A DNA stretch of 64,000 bases from Diplonema papillatum (Eukaryota; Euglenozoa; Diplonemea; Diplonemida; Diplonemidae). This document shows positions 53,128 through 63,007 of the stretch, piece by piece; position 1 is the stretch's first letter; every line of letters starts with the position of its first letter. The position numbers were made by a program, and so were the translations under genes. The DNA is taken from positions 62,001 through 126,000 of the forward strand of contig JAPJBO010000130.1 in assembly GCA_030068145.1 (NCBI GenBank), written 5' to 3'. The notes beneath the pieces are model-generated. The model worked only from the letters and a program-made list of their open reading frames with translations. It did not search any database and was not told the DNA's origin.

Positions 53128-54849
53128 ATGGGGTGCGGCTCGTCGTCGCGGCGGGGCTCCGAGACGCGGTCGGGGCACTACTACCCGTCGATCGAAAGCC
53201 CGACGGTGCGGGCGGCGAGCAAGAAGCGGCGAGGCACGAAGATCCTGTATACGACAGGCGGCGTTGGGTCGCCGGGCGACAGGGACATCGACCTGACCGC
53301 TTCCGGCAACAGCCTCGTGCCCACGGCGCAGTTCACGTGCCCGACGATGCGGTTCGTCGTGAAGATGGACGCGAAGGACACGGCCACCTACCGCACTTAC
53401 CGCAGCCTCGCCAAGGGACTCAGCTGCTTGCACCGCCCGCCGCCGGAAGCGACGTCATCAGCGTGCATGATTCAAGCCGACTTCGCGGCGAGGTTTTCCC
53501 TCATGCTCACCGAGAGTGAAGTCACCATGGCGGAGTCCCGACCCGAGCCGAGGCAGGCGTTCACGAAGCTCGCCATCACCGGCAGCAAAGGGGACCTCGT
53601 CAAAAAAGGGTTCGGGCGGCACATGGTCCCCGACAACAAGGAGCTGGAAGACAAGAAGGGCTTCGGTAAGCGGATCGGCAACCTCACGCCCGCGGAGCTT
53701 GTCCCCCGCAGGGTCTTCGCGCACAAGCGCATGTACGCGGACATCCGGACGCGGCACCTCTTCGGGTGCGACGGCGTCATCGCCGCGGTAGGCGTGTGCA
53801 ACGGGACTCGGCAGGTCGCGGTGTCGACGGGGCTCAGCTCGGTCCCGCGGCGGCGGTTTCCGATGCATGCCGGGGTGACGGCCGTCATCGAAAAGCAGGT
53901 CGCGGCGAAGCAGAAGATGAATGGATACGCAGTCGCCATGAAGCTGATGAGCGCACCGCGCAACTGCGTGACGCTGCTGGACCTGCGCACGGGCAACGTG
54001 ACGGGAACGCTCAGGGAGGTGAGCAGCGACGTGTTCAGCAGCCTCGAGTTCATGCCGGACAACCAGACGATCATCTGCACGGAGGGCGAGTACGTTTCGG
54101 TGTGGGACCTCATCAAGAAGAAGCGGTTGAAGCTGTTGGAGCAAGGCCGGGACTTCGAGCTGTTAGGCCACACCGCGTGCACGGCGGTTTCCCCCGACGG
54201 GAAGGTCATCGCCATGGGCGGCGACGACCAGGACCAGAGCTACGGGCAGGTCGCGTTGCACAGAGACTACACGCAGTATCTCGCCTTCATGGACCACCGG
54301 GAAGCGGTGTGCGCGGTGGCGTTTTCCCTCGACGGCGCGCTGGTCGCCTCCGGCGACGAAGCCGGCGAGATCCTGCTTTGGTGCCCGAACACAGGCGAGT
54401 GGAAGGCGCAGCTGCTGGGCCACACGCGCCCGCTGCGGACGCTGGTCTTCGCGAACCACGGCATCCTCGTGTCCCAAGACGAGAAGTTCATCCGCGGGTG
54501 GTGCCTCGAGACGTCGCAGCCGCTGTGGTCCTTCTTCATCGCGACCCAGCAGACCGCCAAGTACCAGAAGGATGACCCCGTTTCCATGGAAGTGCCGTCC
54601 GGCTCCGCCACCCCCGTGCGCATCACCTACATCAAACTCCTCCCTTGTTCCGGCATCCTCGTGCTCAACAACGTGGTCGACTACTACATCCTCGACTACC
54701 GCACCGGAAACATCCTCGGATCCTTCGTGCACAGGTGTCCCATCACCAGCGCAGCCAGCGGGAGCAACCTTACCGTACTCGGTGACCTCTGGGGCAACCT
54801 CACCGTCATGGAGTTCGACACCGAGAGCCAGTTACCAACCTACACCTAG
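53128..54849 (+). CDS. WD40-repeat protein with N-myristoylation-type start
   Basis: 573 residues, no intron needed. The start MGCGSSS has Gly2 and Cys3, as in proteins anchored to membranes by myristate and palmitate; this start is also the one repeated in every upstream unit, which favours it over an in-frame ATG 57 bases earlier. Residues 60-280 are a conserved-looking but unrecognised domain. About 280-565 form a beta-propeller: NCVTLLDLRTGNVTGTL, EYVSVWDLIKKKRLKLL, SPDGKVIAMGGDD, AFSLDGALVASGDEAGEILL, ILVSQDEKFIRGW, VVDYYILDYRTGNILGSF and LTVLGDLWGNLTVMEF. Such propellers usually act as protein-binding scaffolds; the partner is unknown. Box F stands about 190-235 bp upstream. A broken copy of the last 60 codons lies at 55031. 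Confidence 0.85.
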   Translation: MGCGSSSRRGSETRSGHYYPSIESPTVRAASKKRRGTKILYTTGGVGSPGDRDIDLTASGNSLVPTAQFTCPTMRFVVKMDAKDTATYRTYRSLAKGLSCLHRPPPEATSSACMIQADFAARFSLMLTESEVTMAESRPEPRQAFTKLAITGSKGDLVKKGFGRHMVPDNKELEDKKGFGKRIGNLTPAELVPRRVFAHKRMYADIRTRHLFGCDGVIAAVGVCNGTRQVAVSTGLSSVPRRRFPMHAGVTAVIEKQVAAKQKMNGYAVAMKLMSAPRNCVTLLDLRTGNVTGTLREVSSDVFSSLEFMPDNQTIICTEGEYVSVWDLIKKKRLKLLEQGRDFELLGHTACTAVSPDGKVIAMGGDDQDQSYGQVALHRDYTQYLAFMDHREAVCAVAFSLDGALVASGDEAGEILLWCPNTGEWKAQLLGHTRPLRTLVFANHGILVSQDEKFIRGWCLETSQPLWSFFIATQQTAKYQKDDPVSMEVPSGSATPVRITYIKLLPCSGILVLNNVVDYYILDYRTGNILGSFVHRCPITSAASGSNLTVLGDLWGNLTVMEFDTESQLPTYT

Positions 54850-55030
54850 TGTCCATTGCGACTTTGCTCGCATGGACACGCTGGAGTGGCAGATGTGGCC
54901 GGAGTGTACGTAGTTGTGAGGGACTGGAGCAAGGAACAGGGGTTTGCCACACGCGCATGTATACAGAGTGCACAGGCTCGGATCACCCTAGAAAGGACGT
55001 GAAGCCGGTGCAGCGAGAAAAGACGACCCT

Positions 55031-55213
55031 GGGTATCCTCGTGCTCAACAGCGTAGTCGACTACTACGTCCTCGACTGCCGCAAACAACCTCGGATCCTT
55101 CATGCACAGGTGCCTCATCACCAGCGCAGCCAGCCGGAGCAACCTTACCGTACTCGGTAACCTCTGGGGCAACCTCACCGTCATGGAGTTCGACACCGAG
55201 AGCCAGTTACCTA
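55031..55213 (+). pseudogene. 3' fragment of the WD40 gene
   Basis: Matches about 54655-54835 (ATCCTCGTGCTCAACA to GAGCCAGTTACC) with about ten substitutions and small deletions that shift the frame. Starts 180 bp after the stop of the full gene, as the NSF-like 3' fragment does. Confidence 0.9.
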
Positions 55214-56082
55214 GTATCCACCGGACACGAATATCTTTGGGAGTAGGCACCGCAGGAGAAATATTTTTATTTTTAGACTTCCCGATTTCATGCTCGGAGA
55301 AAAACGATGGAAGTACGGAAAAGCGCCTTTCTTAGCACTCGTGTGTCGAGTGAAAGCTGGAATTCTGCGAATGCTGGCACGAGATCCATCAATTGTTCAT
55401 TAGCTATCACGCATTGCTCTAACGTACTCGTACGTGGTTCGAGGCTATTTCTCTTCGCAGCCTGTTGCCGCCATTACGTGCGCGGTGTGGGGCCGGTGGC
55501 GAGACTGATGGGACCCCATTGCGATACAGGGGTAGGCGACAGTCTCGCCCAGCGGCCGGCGCCGTTCCATCGAAGCTCCCGTGTTCGGCCGTTCTCGTGC
55601 TCAACGGCGCAGCGCCGACCACTGCCGTGGTTTGACACAGCGCCATTAAAACTTGAAGGAGGCATCAGACTTTCTCTGAAAAAGGTGCACATCCTGTACG
55701 CGAAGAACAATTCCGGTTGCGTGCTATTATTGCTACCGAAACTGAAGCTCCACCTCACTCCGTGCACAGGTGTCCCGTCCAGCCCGCCGCCTACACCATC
55801 AGCCAAGGGCTTAACGGCTCCCAGCAGCGAAACACCGTCTTCGACCCACCCCCTGTGGAGGCGCCGAATACTGCTCCCTGCCTTACTTTCATGCCAATGG
55901 CTGACAAGTGAGCAGCGCCCTCCCCTAGCGAGCTCTCGGATCAAGCTGCGTCTGATGCAGCTACGAGATTGCCTACACTCCAGCTGCGCGCCTTCACTGC
56001 GAAGGTTGTTGTCTGCCGCGGCCGCAGCAGCCAGGGTGGCAGCTGTGTCAGGTCCAGTGGCGAGCTCTGGGGCTCTGTCCGG
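55214..56082. other. No recognisable gene
   Basis: A plus-strand open frame (55307-56335) is Arg/Ser-rich without motifs and overlaps family H at its end; probably chance. Confidence 0.4.
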
Positions 56083-56220
56083 CGTGGGGGCCTGGTCAAC
56101 CTCCACGGCACAACTCTTTCGCGACCGTGACTGGACAGTCGGGATAGAAGGGGGCGGGTCTCCATTCGTGAGAGTAGAAATTAACAACGCCAATGACCTG
56201 CCCCCTGCGCCTGCTGTTCC
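56083..56220 (-). repeat. Dispersed repeat family H, partial copy 3
   Basis: GTGGGGGCCTGGTCAACC to ACCTGCCCCCTGCGCCTGCT; interior diverged, coding potential lost. Confidence 0.65.
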
Positions 56221-56565
56221 CCGCAATTCGACAATTACTACGGCGTGTGCAGTCTATCGTCACAGATTGCTGCTGCATATCAAGTTCGACTATTACTACT
56301 TTGTATACCTTTCTTTGCAGTTACGCAGTTCCTAATACACCGTCCGCAGTCACTCGTAAGAGTGCCAGGTGGGCGGTGCCACCACCCCCTTAGTGCTAAG
56401 ATGACAAATGAACGGAAACGTTCCCCGTTTCCGTTTCCAAACTTTCAAGGAAACAGCTGCTGCAGGGTGCACCCGCAGGTGGCACAAACCGGAGAAGCCC
56501 GTGCGGCAGGGAGTGGAGACGAGGTGATGCAAGACGAAGGGGAAGCGCGAAGCGACCAGCCCGGA

Positions 56566-56702
56566 CGGACGAACAAGACGCAAGACCAGGCGACCAAGAG
56601 AAGGAGGGGGACGCGACCCAGAGACCCGGGCTGAGTAGCTTGGAACTAGTGTGATGAACCTTTCTTCGGAGGGGCTCACGCACTCAAAGATCGACTTATA
56701 TG
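56566..56702 (+). repeat. Dispersed repeat family L
   Basis: Matches 41741-41873 and, for its last 45 bp, the interior of 27037-27174 inverted. In this copy the upstream frame (56401-56634) ends QATKRRRGTRPRDPG, so family L may be the end of a repeated coding sequence. Confidence 0.65.
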
Positions 56703-56750
56703 CAGGGTGCACCCGGGAAGCGGAACTACCGTAATTGGATTAATGTTGAA

Positions 56751-56810
56751 CCGGGTAAAACCTGGGACACCCGGCCCCATTTTTGGCTGGGTGTCCCAGG
56801 TTTTACGCGG
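56751..56810. other. Long hairpin, 22 bp stem with one mismatch (family K)
   Basis: CCGGGTAAAACCTGGGACAC begins the left arm (56751-56772). The right arm is 56789-56810, with a 16-base loop. Related sequence, AACCGGGTAAA with CTGGGACACC, recurs inverted at 58395-58446 and more loosely at 57355-57460. Confidence 0.85.
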
Positions 56811-57027
56811 TTCGGCATATTTTTTTTCCGGTGTTTGCGACTTTGCGTACTGTGCAGAATTGAGCACCCCAAGGCGCGGGAAGCACCAGGGTCGCGATAT
56901 CATGCAGGGTCAAAACCTTGTGTTGTGAGCACTTACCTGGCGCGCCTGACCCAGCGAGCTACGAGGGTCCCAACAAAATATCAACTTCCCAATTACTTCC
57001 AACTTTCTCCTTTACCTTGCATCAAAT

Positions 57028-57107
57028 AGGTGTCACGGCAAGTTTTGGCAGCCGCTGCTTAACAAAATTTGACGTGGGCGGCTTTAGATCTTCATCTGAA
57101 TGACACC
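57028..57107. mobile_element. 80 bp inverted-repeat element, family S
   Basis: AGGTGTCACGGCAAG at the left and GAATGACACCT at the right (8 bp TGTCATTC-type match with AGGTGTCA). The GCAGCCGCTGCTTAAC block inside is also in 48516-48654. Confidence 0.6.
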
Positions 57108-57169
57108 TCAACCACAATATGTTGTCGACAACAAACAAGTAAAAGAATAAAACAAAACTACGCATGTCT

Positions 57170-57298
57170 TTTTGGTAAGAGGGATTTAGACCCAAAAAAA
57201 AAATGGCCACCCATTTTTCCCAAATTTTTTTCTTGGGGGCCATCGGCCCCGCGGCAGCGTTTTCGAAAAAGACACAAGGTTTTGACCCTGCATGATAT
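57170..57298. mobile_element. Inverted-repeat element family B, partial inverted copy
   Basis: Right end ACAAGGTTTTGACCCTGCATG with the GGCCATCGGCCCCGCGG box. The opposite terminal repeat is missing here, though a lone end (GCAGGGTCAAAACCTTGTG) stands at 56901-56919. Confidence 0.7.
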
Positions 57299-59648
57299 AC
57301 TCAGCTCGACCCCTGTCTAGGAGTCTGCAGGAGCCACTGGTGCAGTCATGCAGGTGACTACCTGGGACACCTCCCCGCGTGCCCAGGGTTTTCCCTATCT
57401 GTCATTTACCCGTTCCAGCTTTAGTCCAGTTCAACATTATTCCAATTACGGTAAGTAGATGTTTCGGTTCTCGTTCCCACGTTTGGGAATACCGGTTGGA
57501 AACGCGTTTTTAGTACTGGTTGCCCTTCAATGTATTGTGCAGGCTAAAACGACGTAGGCAGCGTGTTTTGGTGGTTGATCAGAATTCCTTTCCTGAATAT
57601 ACACAGGGTAAATACAAGTGGGAAACCGATCAACCGGCACGCACAACAAACAAAACGAAGCGCCTGTCTTTTTACCTTGTCATCGTAGTGGCGTGCTCTT
57701 GGCTTCCCTCACCGGTGAGTGCGTTCTAACGAGTCGCAGCCACAGGTAGGATGGGTGCCTTATATATCCCTTGAGTCTTCAGCTGCTTGCTCTTTAAACG
57801 GGCCTCCTCCCCGAGACGAATTTGCCTGTTCTCTCGTAGCATAGGCGATCCTGCCTGTTACAAGAGTTAAACACGAACGGCGGCAACGTTGTGTCATTGC
57901 CTGCGCAGTCAGTATCTTGGGGGTCAAACCGTGAGGAACATCCCCGCTTTCCATGGCGGAATCCAGCCTCACAAGCGGAAGCTCTGTCACCCTAGCTTTT
58001 GAGGAAACTCACCGTGTGCCCGACCATGTCAAATAGCATTCGATCTCACGGGTTGCAACTGTATCCACAGTTTCACGTGTCATCAGCATACCATGTGAAA
58101 TCACTTGCAATGTCCACAATAAGCGGGTCGTGTACCACTTGACACCCAGCCTTAGCAGTCAACCGGAGACTCTTGCACGGCGGACTCCCCCACCGGTTAG
58201 GGGACTGAATGCGGGAGTGAAAAAGTGCGGGAGTGCCACTCCCGCGTTGCGGGAGTCAACGCCCGCGTTTATTAGGCAAACTACTAGGAATATGAGATAG
58301 ATGGGACTCCCTCAAGCGGGAGGGACTGAACGCGGGAGTGAAAAAGTGCGGGAGTGACCCCGATCGCACAATCGACCGCACAAACATTTTTTTGGGGGTG
58401 TCCCAGGGTTTACCCGGTTCAGCATGAATCCAATTGCGGTAGCCTGTTAGTGACTGAAACATGTTCGTTGAGCCGATATCCTCCCAAGCACGCTGCCAGC
58501 GTTCTCTTTCGAGTTTGCAATCAATCGGTATTACGGGAAAAAAGCAGCAGCGTCGCCGCTGCGTGGTCAAAAGCATCTGCAGCATAACGCGAAACGCCTC
58601 CAGGCAAACCCCCGTGTTCACACTCTTCTCATACTGAACGGCGTGCCATCCCCCCCTGACACATCGTCGTGATTTACCACGGAAAATCTCCGGGGGATAG
58701 AATGGATCTGATGGAGCATGAGTGCAGTGGTGACGTGCACCGTGGTAGCCAGCGGCAGACAAAGACCGGTTAACCCGGTCCACTGGGCATTGTCTGTCGC
58801 TGTCCATCGCGGCGCACCACGTTGCCGTTGCACTCTTAACCGGGAAATGGCGCGGTGATGTACGTCACCCGTCCCATTGCTATTGATGCGCGTGTACTGA
58901 AGTGACCCGAACGCTAATGCATCTTACAAAAGCGGAGGCGAGTCCCGTAACTAGCAAAAGGCGAGCAACCCTTTTCTCCTCCGCGGGGCCTTCCATCCGG
59001 CGTGCCCAGTTTGCCAACTGGTGCCACCGCTGCACGGGAATGGTTCCCCCCCCCTTGCATTTCTTGTTTCTCTCTTCCAGTTCGGTATTGTCGCATCTTG
59101 TTTCCATATCTTCCGCCCTTCATACGGTGCCTCTCTTCCAAGAGACGGTTTGGCGTTTGTCTTCCCTTTTCAGCAGGCAGGAAAGTCTTTTCAACGGGGT
59201 TTCGCTGGCCGTAGGACAAAAAAACCACGCACCCAGCAGTGTATTCGGATTGCCGGTTTGTGGTGGGAGAGTCAATCGAGGTATCATCCTTCTGTCCCTA
59301 CCATCTGGCGAAACAGCAGTCGAGGGAACGGACTTGAAACTGTCAGCGGGGAAAGAAGACCCTGTTGAGTTTGACACTAGTCTGACTTTGTGCAGTGACA
59401 CGAGAGGTGTAGAATAGGTGGGAGGCCGCAACATTGAAATACCACTACTCTTGTTGTCGCTTTACTTATCCAATGATGATACCAGCTTTTCGCTTCCGTG
59501 ATCGCTGCCTGCAGTGCGGTACGTAGTTCGTTGGGTGCTATCTCGCCGTGTGTTAAACGTAGCAAGGTCGCGTTGCGTCTTCTGTGCCAGGCGTTGGCGA
59601 AAAGCTGTCGATTGCACGACAGGTGTCTTGGCGAGGATGACGACCCAC
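57299..59648. other. No recognisable gene
   Basis: 58206-58360 holds two copies of GCGGGAGTGAAAAAGTGCGG, one followed by the palindrome GCGGGAGTGCCACTCCCGC. 58560-58625 matches 16155-16195 (CCTCCAGGCAAACCCCCGT). The plus-strand frame 58902-59417 (171 codons) has no known motif. Confidence 0.45.
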
Positions 59649-60165
59649 CTCGTTGTAGTTGTATTGTTAGTTGTGTTGCCCCTCTACCCTCCGTCGGAAT
59701 GAGGACACGACAGTCCCTCGAGTATTTCTTGCCTTCCCTCGTTTCCTCAGAACCAGCAACCACTGACCACAGCAGTCACGAGGCAGGGGCTGGGGGACTG
59801 GTGGGGGCGAGTGCGCCCCTGAGCCGGGGGGCCTCCCATGCATCATGGCAAAGGCGAAGCCCACGTTCGCGACCGGGGCCCGGCGTCGGAGGGCGCGGAG
59901 GCCGTGCGCGTGATGCGGCTGCGGAGCGGCGTGCGGCTTGAGTACCAGCTGTTCGGCTCGTGGACGCCCGCCGAGCGGGCGGTGGTGCTCGTGCCCGACG
60001 CGGGCGAGGTCGGCATCAGCAACTTCTGGCCGGAGAACACCTTCACGCGGAAGCTGGTCCATGCCGGCTGCTCCGTCGCCCACTTCAACATGTGCAACAC
60101 CAGGAGAAGCACGCACTTCGAAGGAAAAAGAACCTGTGACCCCGGTAGAGTGGTGCACGGTACCG
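59649..60165 (+). pseudogene. 5' fragment of the hydrolase gene
   Basis: Duplicates 62819-63330: the family A-derived upstream block, leader, ATG (59838) and first 95 or so codons. From codon 55 on it carries many amino-acid changes and a one-base insertion near 60129, then leaves homology. It keeps the uninterrupted ACCTCGTTGTAG junction that a family T element splits in the downstream copy. Confidence 0.85.
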
Positions 60166-60365
60166 TCAACAACGTCTGCGAAGCAGGGACGGAGCGTCTT
60201 CAGCATTGACTCCGTGAGCAGCGATTGTTCACGAGAGAAGGCAGATGCTAAAAAACGGGACCCCCGCAAAAGAAACGCCGGAAAAAAAAGGACCCACCTC
60301 ATGGTGTGGTCGGTATAGCCAGGGGGAACTACGGGGGAACTACGGGGAACTGACCTTGGGGTGTC

Positions 60366-60493
60366 TTTTTTTTTTTTTTTTTGTATAAGCACCTGCGTAA
60401 GCGTTCAACAAAAAAGACCCATTTTGTAGTTGTATTGTTTCTCCCCCTCTAGCCTCCTTCGAAGTAAGCACAAGGCAGCCCCTCGAGTATTTT
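60366..60493 (-). mobile_element. Retroposon family A, internally deleted, nested in family T
   Basis: T-run and GTATAAGCACCTGC join directly to GTAAGCGTTCAAC, omitting about 100 bp. Copy 2 of family T lacks this insertion at the matching place (39295). Confidence 0.75.
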
Positions 60494-61787
60494 TTGTAGT
60501 GGATTTTTTCAAACGCCACACACCGGCGCCAAACCGGAGCTTTGGAGTGAGCAAAACGGTTCCTCTTGCTTGGGCTTTCCACAGAAGGGCCAAGCCTTTT
60601 GAAAAATGGAGCCTTCGGGGTGTCGGGGGTGGTGCTTTCGTGACGCCGTGGCATGAAGGATTCGTTGGAAAGTAGACTCGAACGCTATCGCAGGACTCGC
60701 AGAAGTCGGTTGGCTCACGCTTGCAGGAACCTAAGTAAAGCTCGCTACCGGGCCCCCTTCAACGTTCCCCAAGAGGACTGTAGGAAAAGCACAGTTGCCA
60801 CCATTGCGTGCTTGTACTGGTCCTTGAAAATAATCGCGTTATCGTGACGGATGGCAGAGGCCCGACCGATCGAGATCTGCAGTATATCTTGGACAGCCCA
60901 CAGATGAAATTGGCAGCACGCAATCAAGAGTCCGGTGATAGACGAAAATATGTGCTTGAGTCCAACTTGTCTGCATAGAAGGGAAGCTGATAAGAAGTTA
61001 CTGTCTGCATGGAAGGGAAGCTGACAAGAAGTTACTTCTTGATAAACTGCATGCCCTCACCCGAAGCATGCCATTCAAGGCTAATGTTGTTGTCGGCAAA
61101 CTGCTCTACGATCTCTGGAACAGAAGGATGCAGAGCCCGAAGAACCCAAGGCTTTGCCGTGTCCGAAGTCTCCCTCTCGCAGCGAAAGAAGCAAACACGC
61201 CAGAGCCTCTCCTTGCGCGCCATTCCGACACTCCAATCCCTCTTGGGTTTGGGCAAGAAGGTGATCTGCAATCACGTTCAGAAGCCCAGTGGCGTTTGCA
61301 TCAGCTCCTCTACTCTGGGAGAAACCGGAAGCTCTCCGGAGATGGTACCTGCATTTTAACTCGCAGTCGACGGCTGTATGCAAGTGGGCGGAGGTCCTGG
61401 GACTGCGAAGGCGGGACTACCCCACAAGAAGGACTCGCTGTCTCTCTGTTCTGCCCCTGCCGCCATAGCCATCTTATCCTCGGCCAAGCACCAGTTTCTC
61501 CTCCTGCAACGCAACCTTGCCTTCAGCATGGCCATTGTGACTGTCATTCTGGTTATCAACCTTGCTCCTCGCTCGGTTGCCGTCTTCGACCGCGACCGCC
61601 TCTGATAATGGGTTAGAATGCAAATAATCTGTGGCGATTTGCGGTGTCACGGTTATCTCTTCGTACGTGATGTGTCATTCTTTCGCCTCTTTAGCTCGAC
61701 TTGATCGTCGCTCAGGCGTGCGTTTGGTGCCTCGCTTCTTCTTCGATTGCTCGTCCAGGTTGCACCGGCGCTTTCACACGCCGCACT

Positions 61788-62414
61788 TCACTTTCTGGTG
61801 CTCGTGGCACACCCGCTCACTCCACTTTTCGTGTTCCGGAGCGTTGAACACCGCCCATCTCGCCGCACGCTCTGCCCTTCCACCTCCACACGTAGGGAAA
61901 AGATCCATCCCCCACGCCTCGTCGCTGAACTCGTGCCGTCGTCAGCTGTGTCTCGAGCACTTCCATCGTCTCCGTACCACCACGGAAGATCGGCCTCATC
62001 TCGTACCCCGTGAGGCACGGCTCCCACCGTTCTCAGCGACCCTATCTTCTCCAGTTTCCTGTCTGGCAGAAGCGGTCCGTCGCCGTTTCGCTCCAGCGCA
62101 TCCCCGACGGTTTTTAAAAGTTTTGCGAGTACCCTCGCACGCATGCTCAACGGTGTCCCGTCCGTCGTCGCTACGACACTGCCCGGAAGATCTAGTTTGG
62201 TGCACACTTCAAAGTCGACGGCGAGCTCTGCCATCGAGACGTCACCCACCACCGACCAACACATCCCGTCCAGCCAATACTGCAGCGCCCGGAACCACCT
62301 CTCTCCTCCGACCGCCGCGAAGGTCTGCGGTCCCGCGATCGCTTCGAAACCCGGCCGGCGCGGGGCCTCTGGTAGAACATTTCCTGCTCTCCTTACCGCA
62401 GCTGATCCTGTCAC
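61788..62414 (-). CDS. Coding remnant inside family T, possibly retrotransposon-derived
   Basis: 208 codons open on the minus strand: LQYWLDGMCWSVVGDVSMAE, then LAVDFEVCTKLDLPG, then RARVLAKLLKTVGDALERNG. In element copy 2 the same peptide is split by a frameshift; in copy 1 only later parts survive. S-x-x-ELAVDFE-x-x-x-x-L-x-LPG recalls SYFELAVDFELHSGLTL of the RNase H retrotransposon, so both may derive from the region behind a reverse transcriptase. That would be odd inside an element with inverted ends. No catalytic motif is visible; function unknown. Confidence 0.4.
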   Translation of the reverse strand: MTGSAAVRRAGNVLPEAPRRPGFEAIAGPQTFAAVGGERWFRALQYWLDGMCWSVVGDVSMAELAVDFEVCTKLDLPGSVVATTDGTPLSMRARVLAKLLKTVGDALERNGDGPLLPDRKLEKIGSLRTVGAVPHGVRDEADLPWWYGDDGSARDTADDGTSSATRRGGWIFSLRVEVEGQSVRRDGRCSTLRNTKSGVSGCATSTRK

Positions 62415-63007
62415 TACCTGTCAAACCGTGACTCGCAGTCTGTCCTTCCTTCTCATCCTATTCCTTCCTCTTCGGGGCACGCATAGCACATGGCAGCTCT
62501 GCGAGCCTGACTGCACCTTCCGCCCACCTTCGCCAGGGCCGACTGCAGAAAGTGGTCGCCACAAAGGAATTACCCCCCGATATTCACCGATTTTGGCCTG
62601 GACTGGCTTGTCTCCTGGGGTCTTGATCTTGATATCCCGAAATTGTCCTTATTTTGTGACGAAAAGTGTAAAGTAGCTTAGAAATTCTCTCCAGGACCCA
62701 AGGCTGCATTCCTGAAGCACTCAGCAAAAAAACAAGAAACGAAAAAAAAAAAAAACACCCCCCCCCATGTTGAACTACGGGGGAACTACAGGGAACTGGC
62801 CCACCGACCACACCAGACCTCGTTGTAGTTGTATTGTTAGTTGTGTTGCCCCTCTACCCTCCGTCGGAATGAGGACACGACAGTCCCTCGAGTATTTCTT
62901 GCCTTCCCTCGTTTCCTCAGAACCAGCAACCACTGACCACAGCAGTCACGAGGCAGGGGCTGGGGGACTGGTGGGGGCGAGTGCGCCCCTGAGCCGGGGG
63001 GCCTCCC

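Larger units (their letters stand above)
60302..62815 (-). mobile_element. Inverted-repeat element family T, copy 3 (2.5 kb)
   Basis: Reverse-oriented relative of 37085-39364 with the same 13 bp ends (TGGTGTGGTCGGT at 60302, complement ending 62815). ACCTC occurs on both sides one base away (60296-60300 and 62817-62821). A degraded family A copy with an internal deletion sits inside at 60366-60493. Confidence 0.8.
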
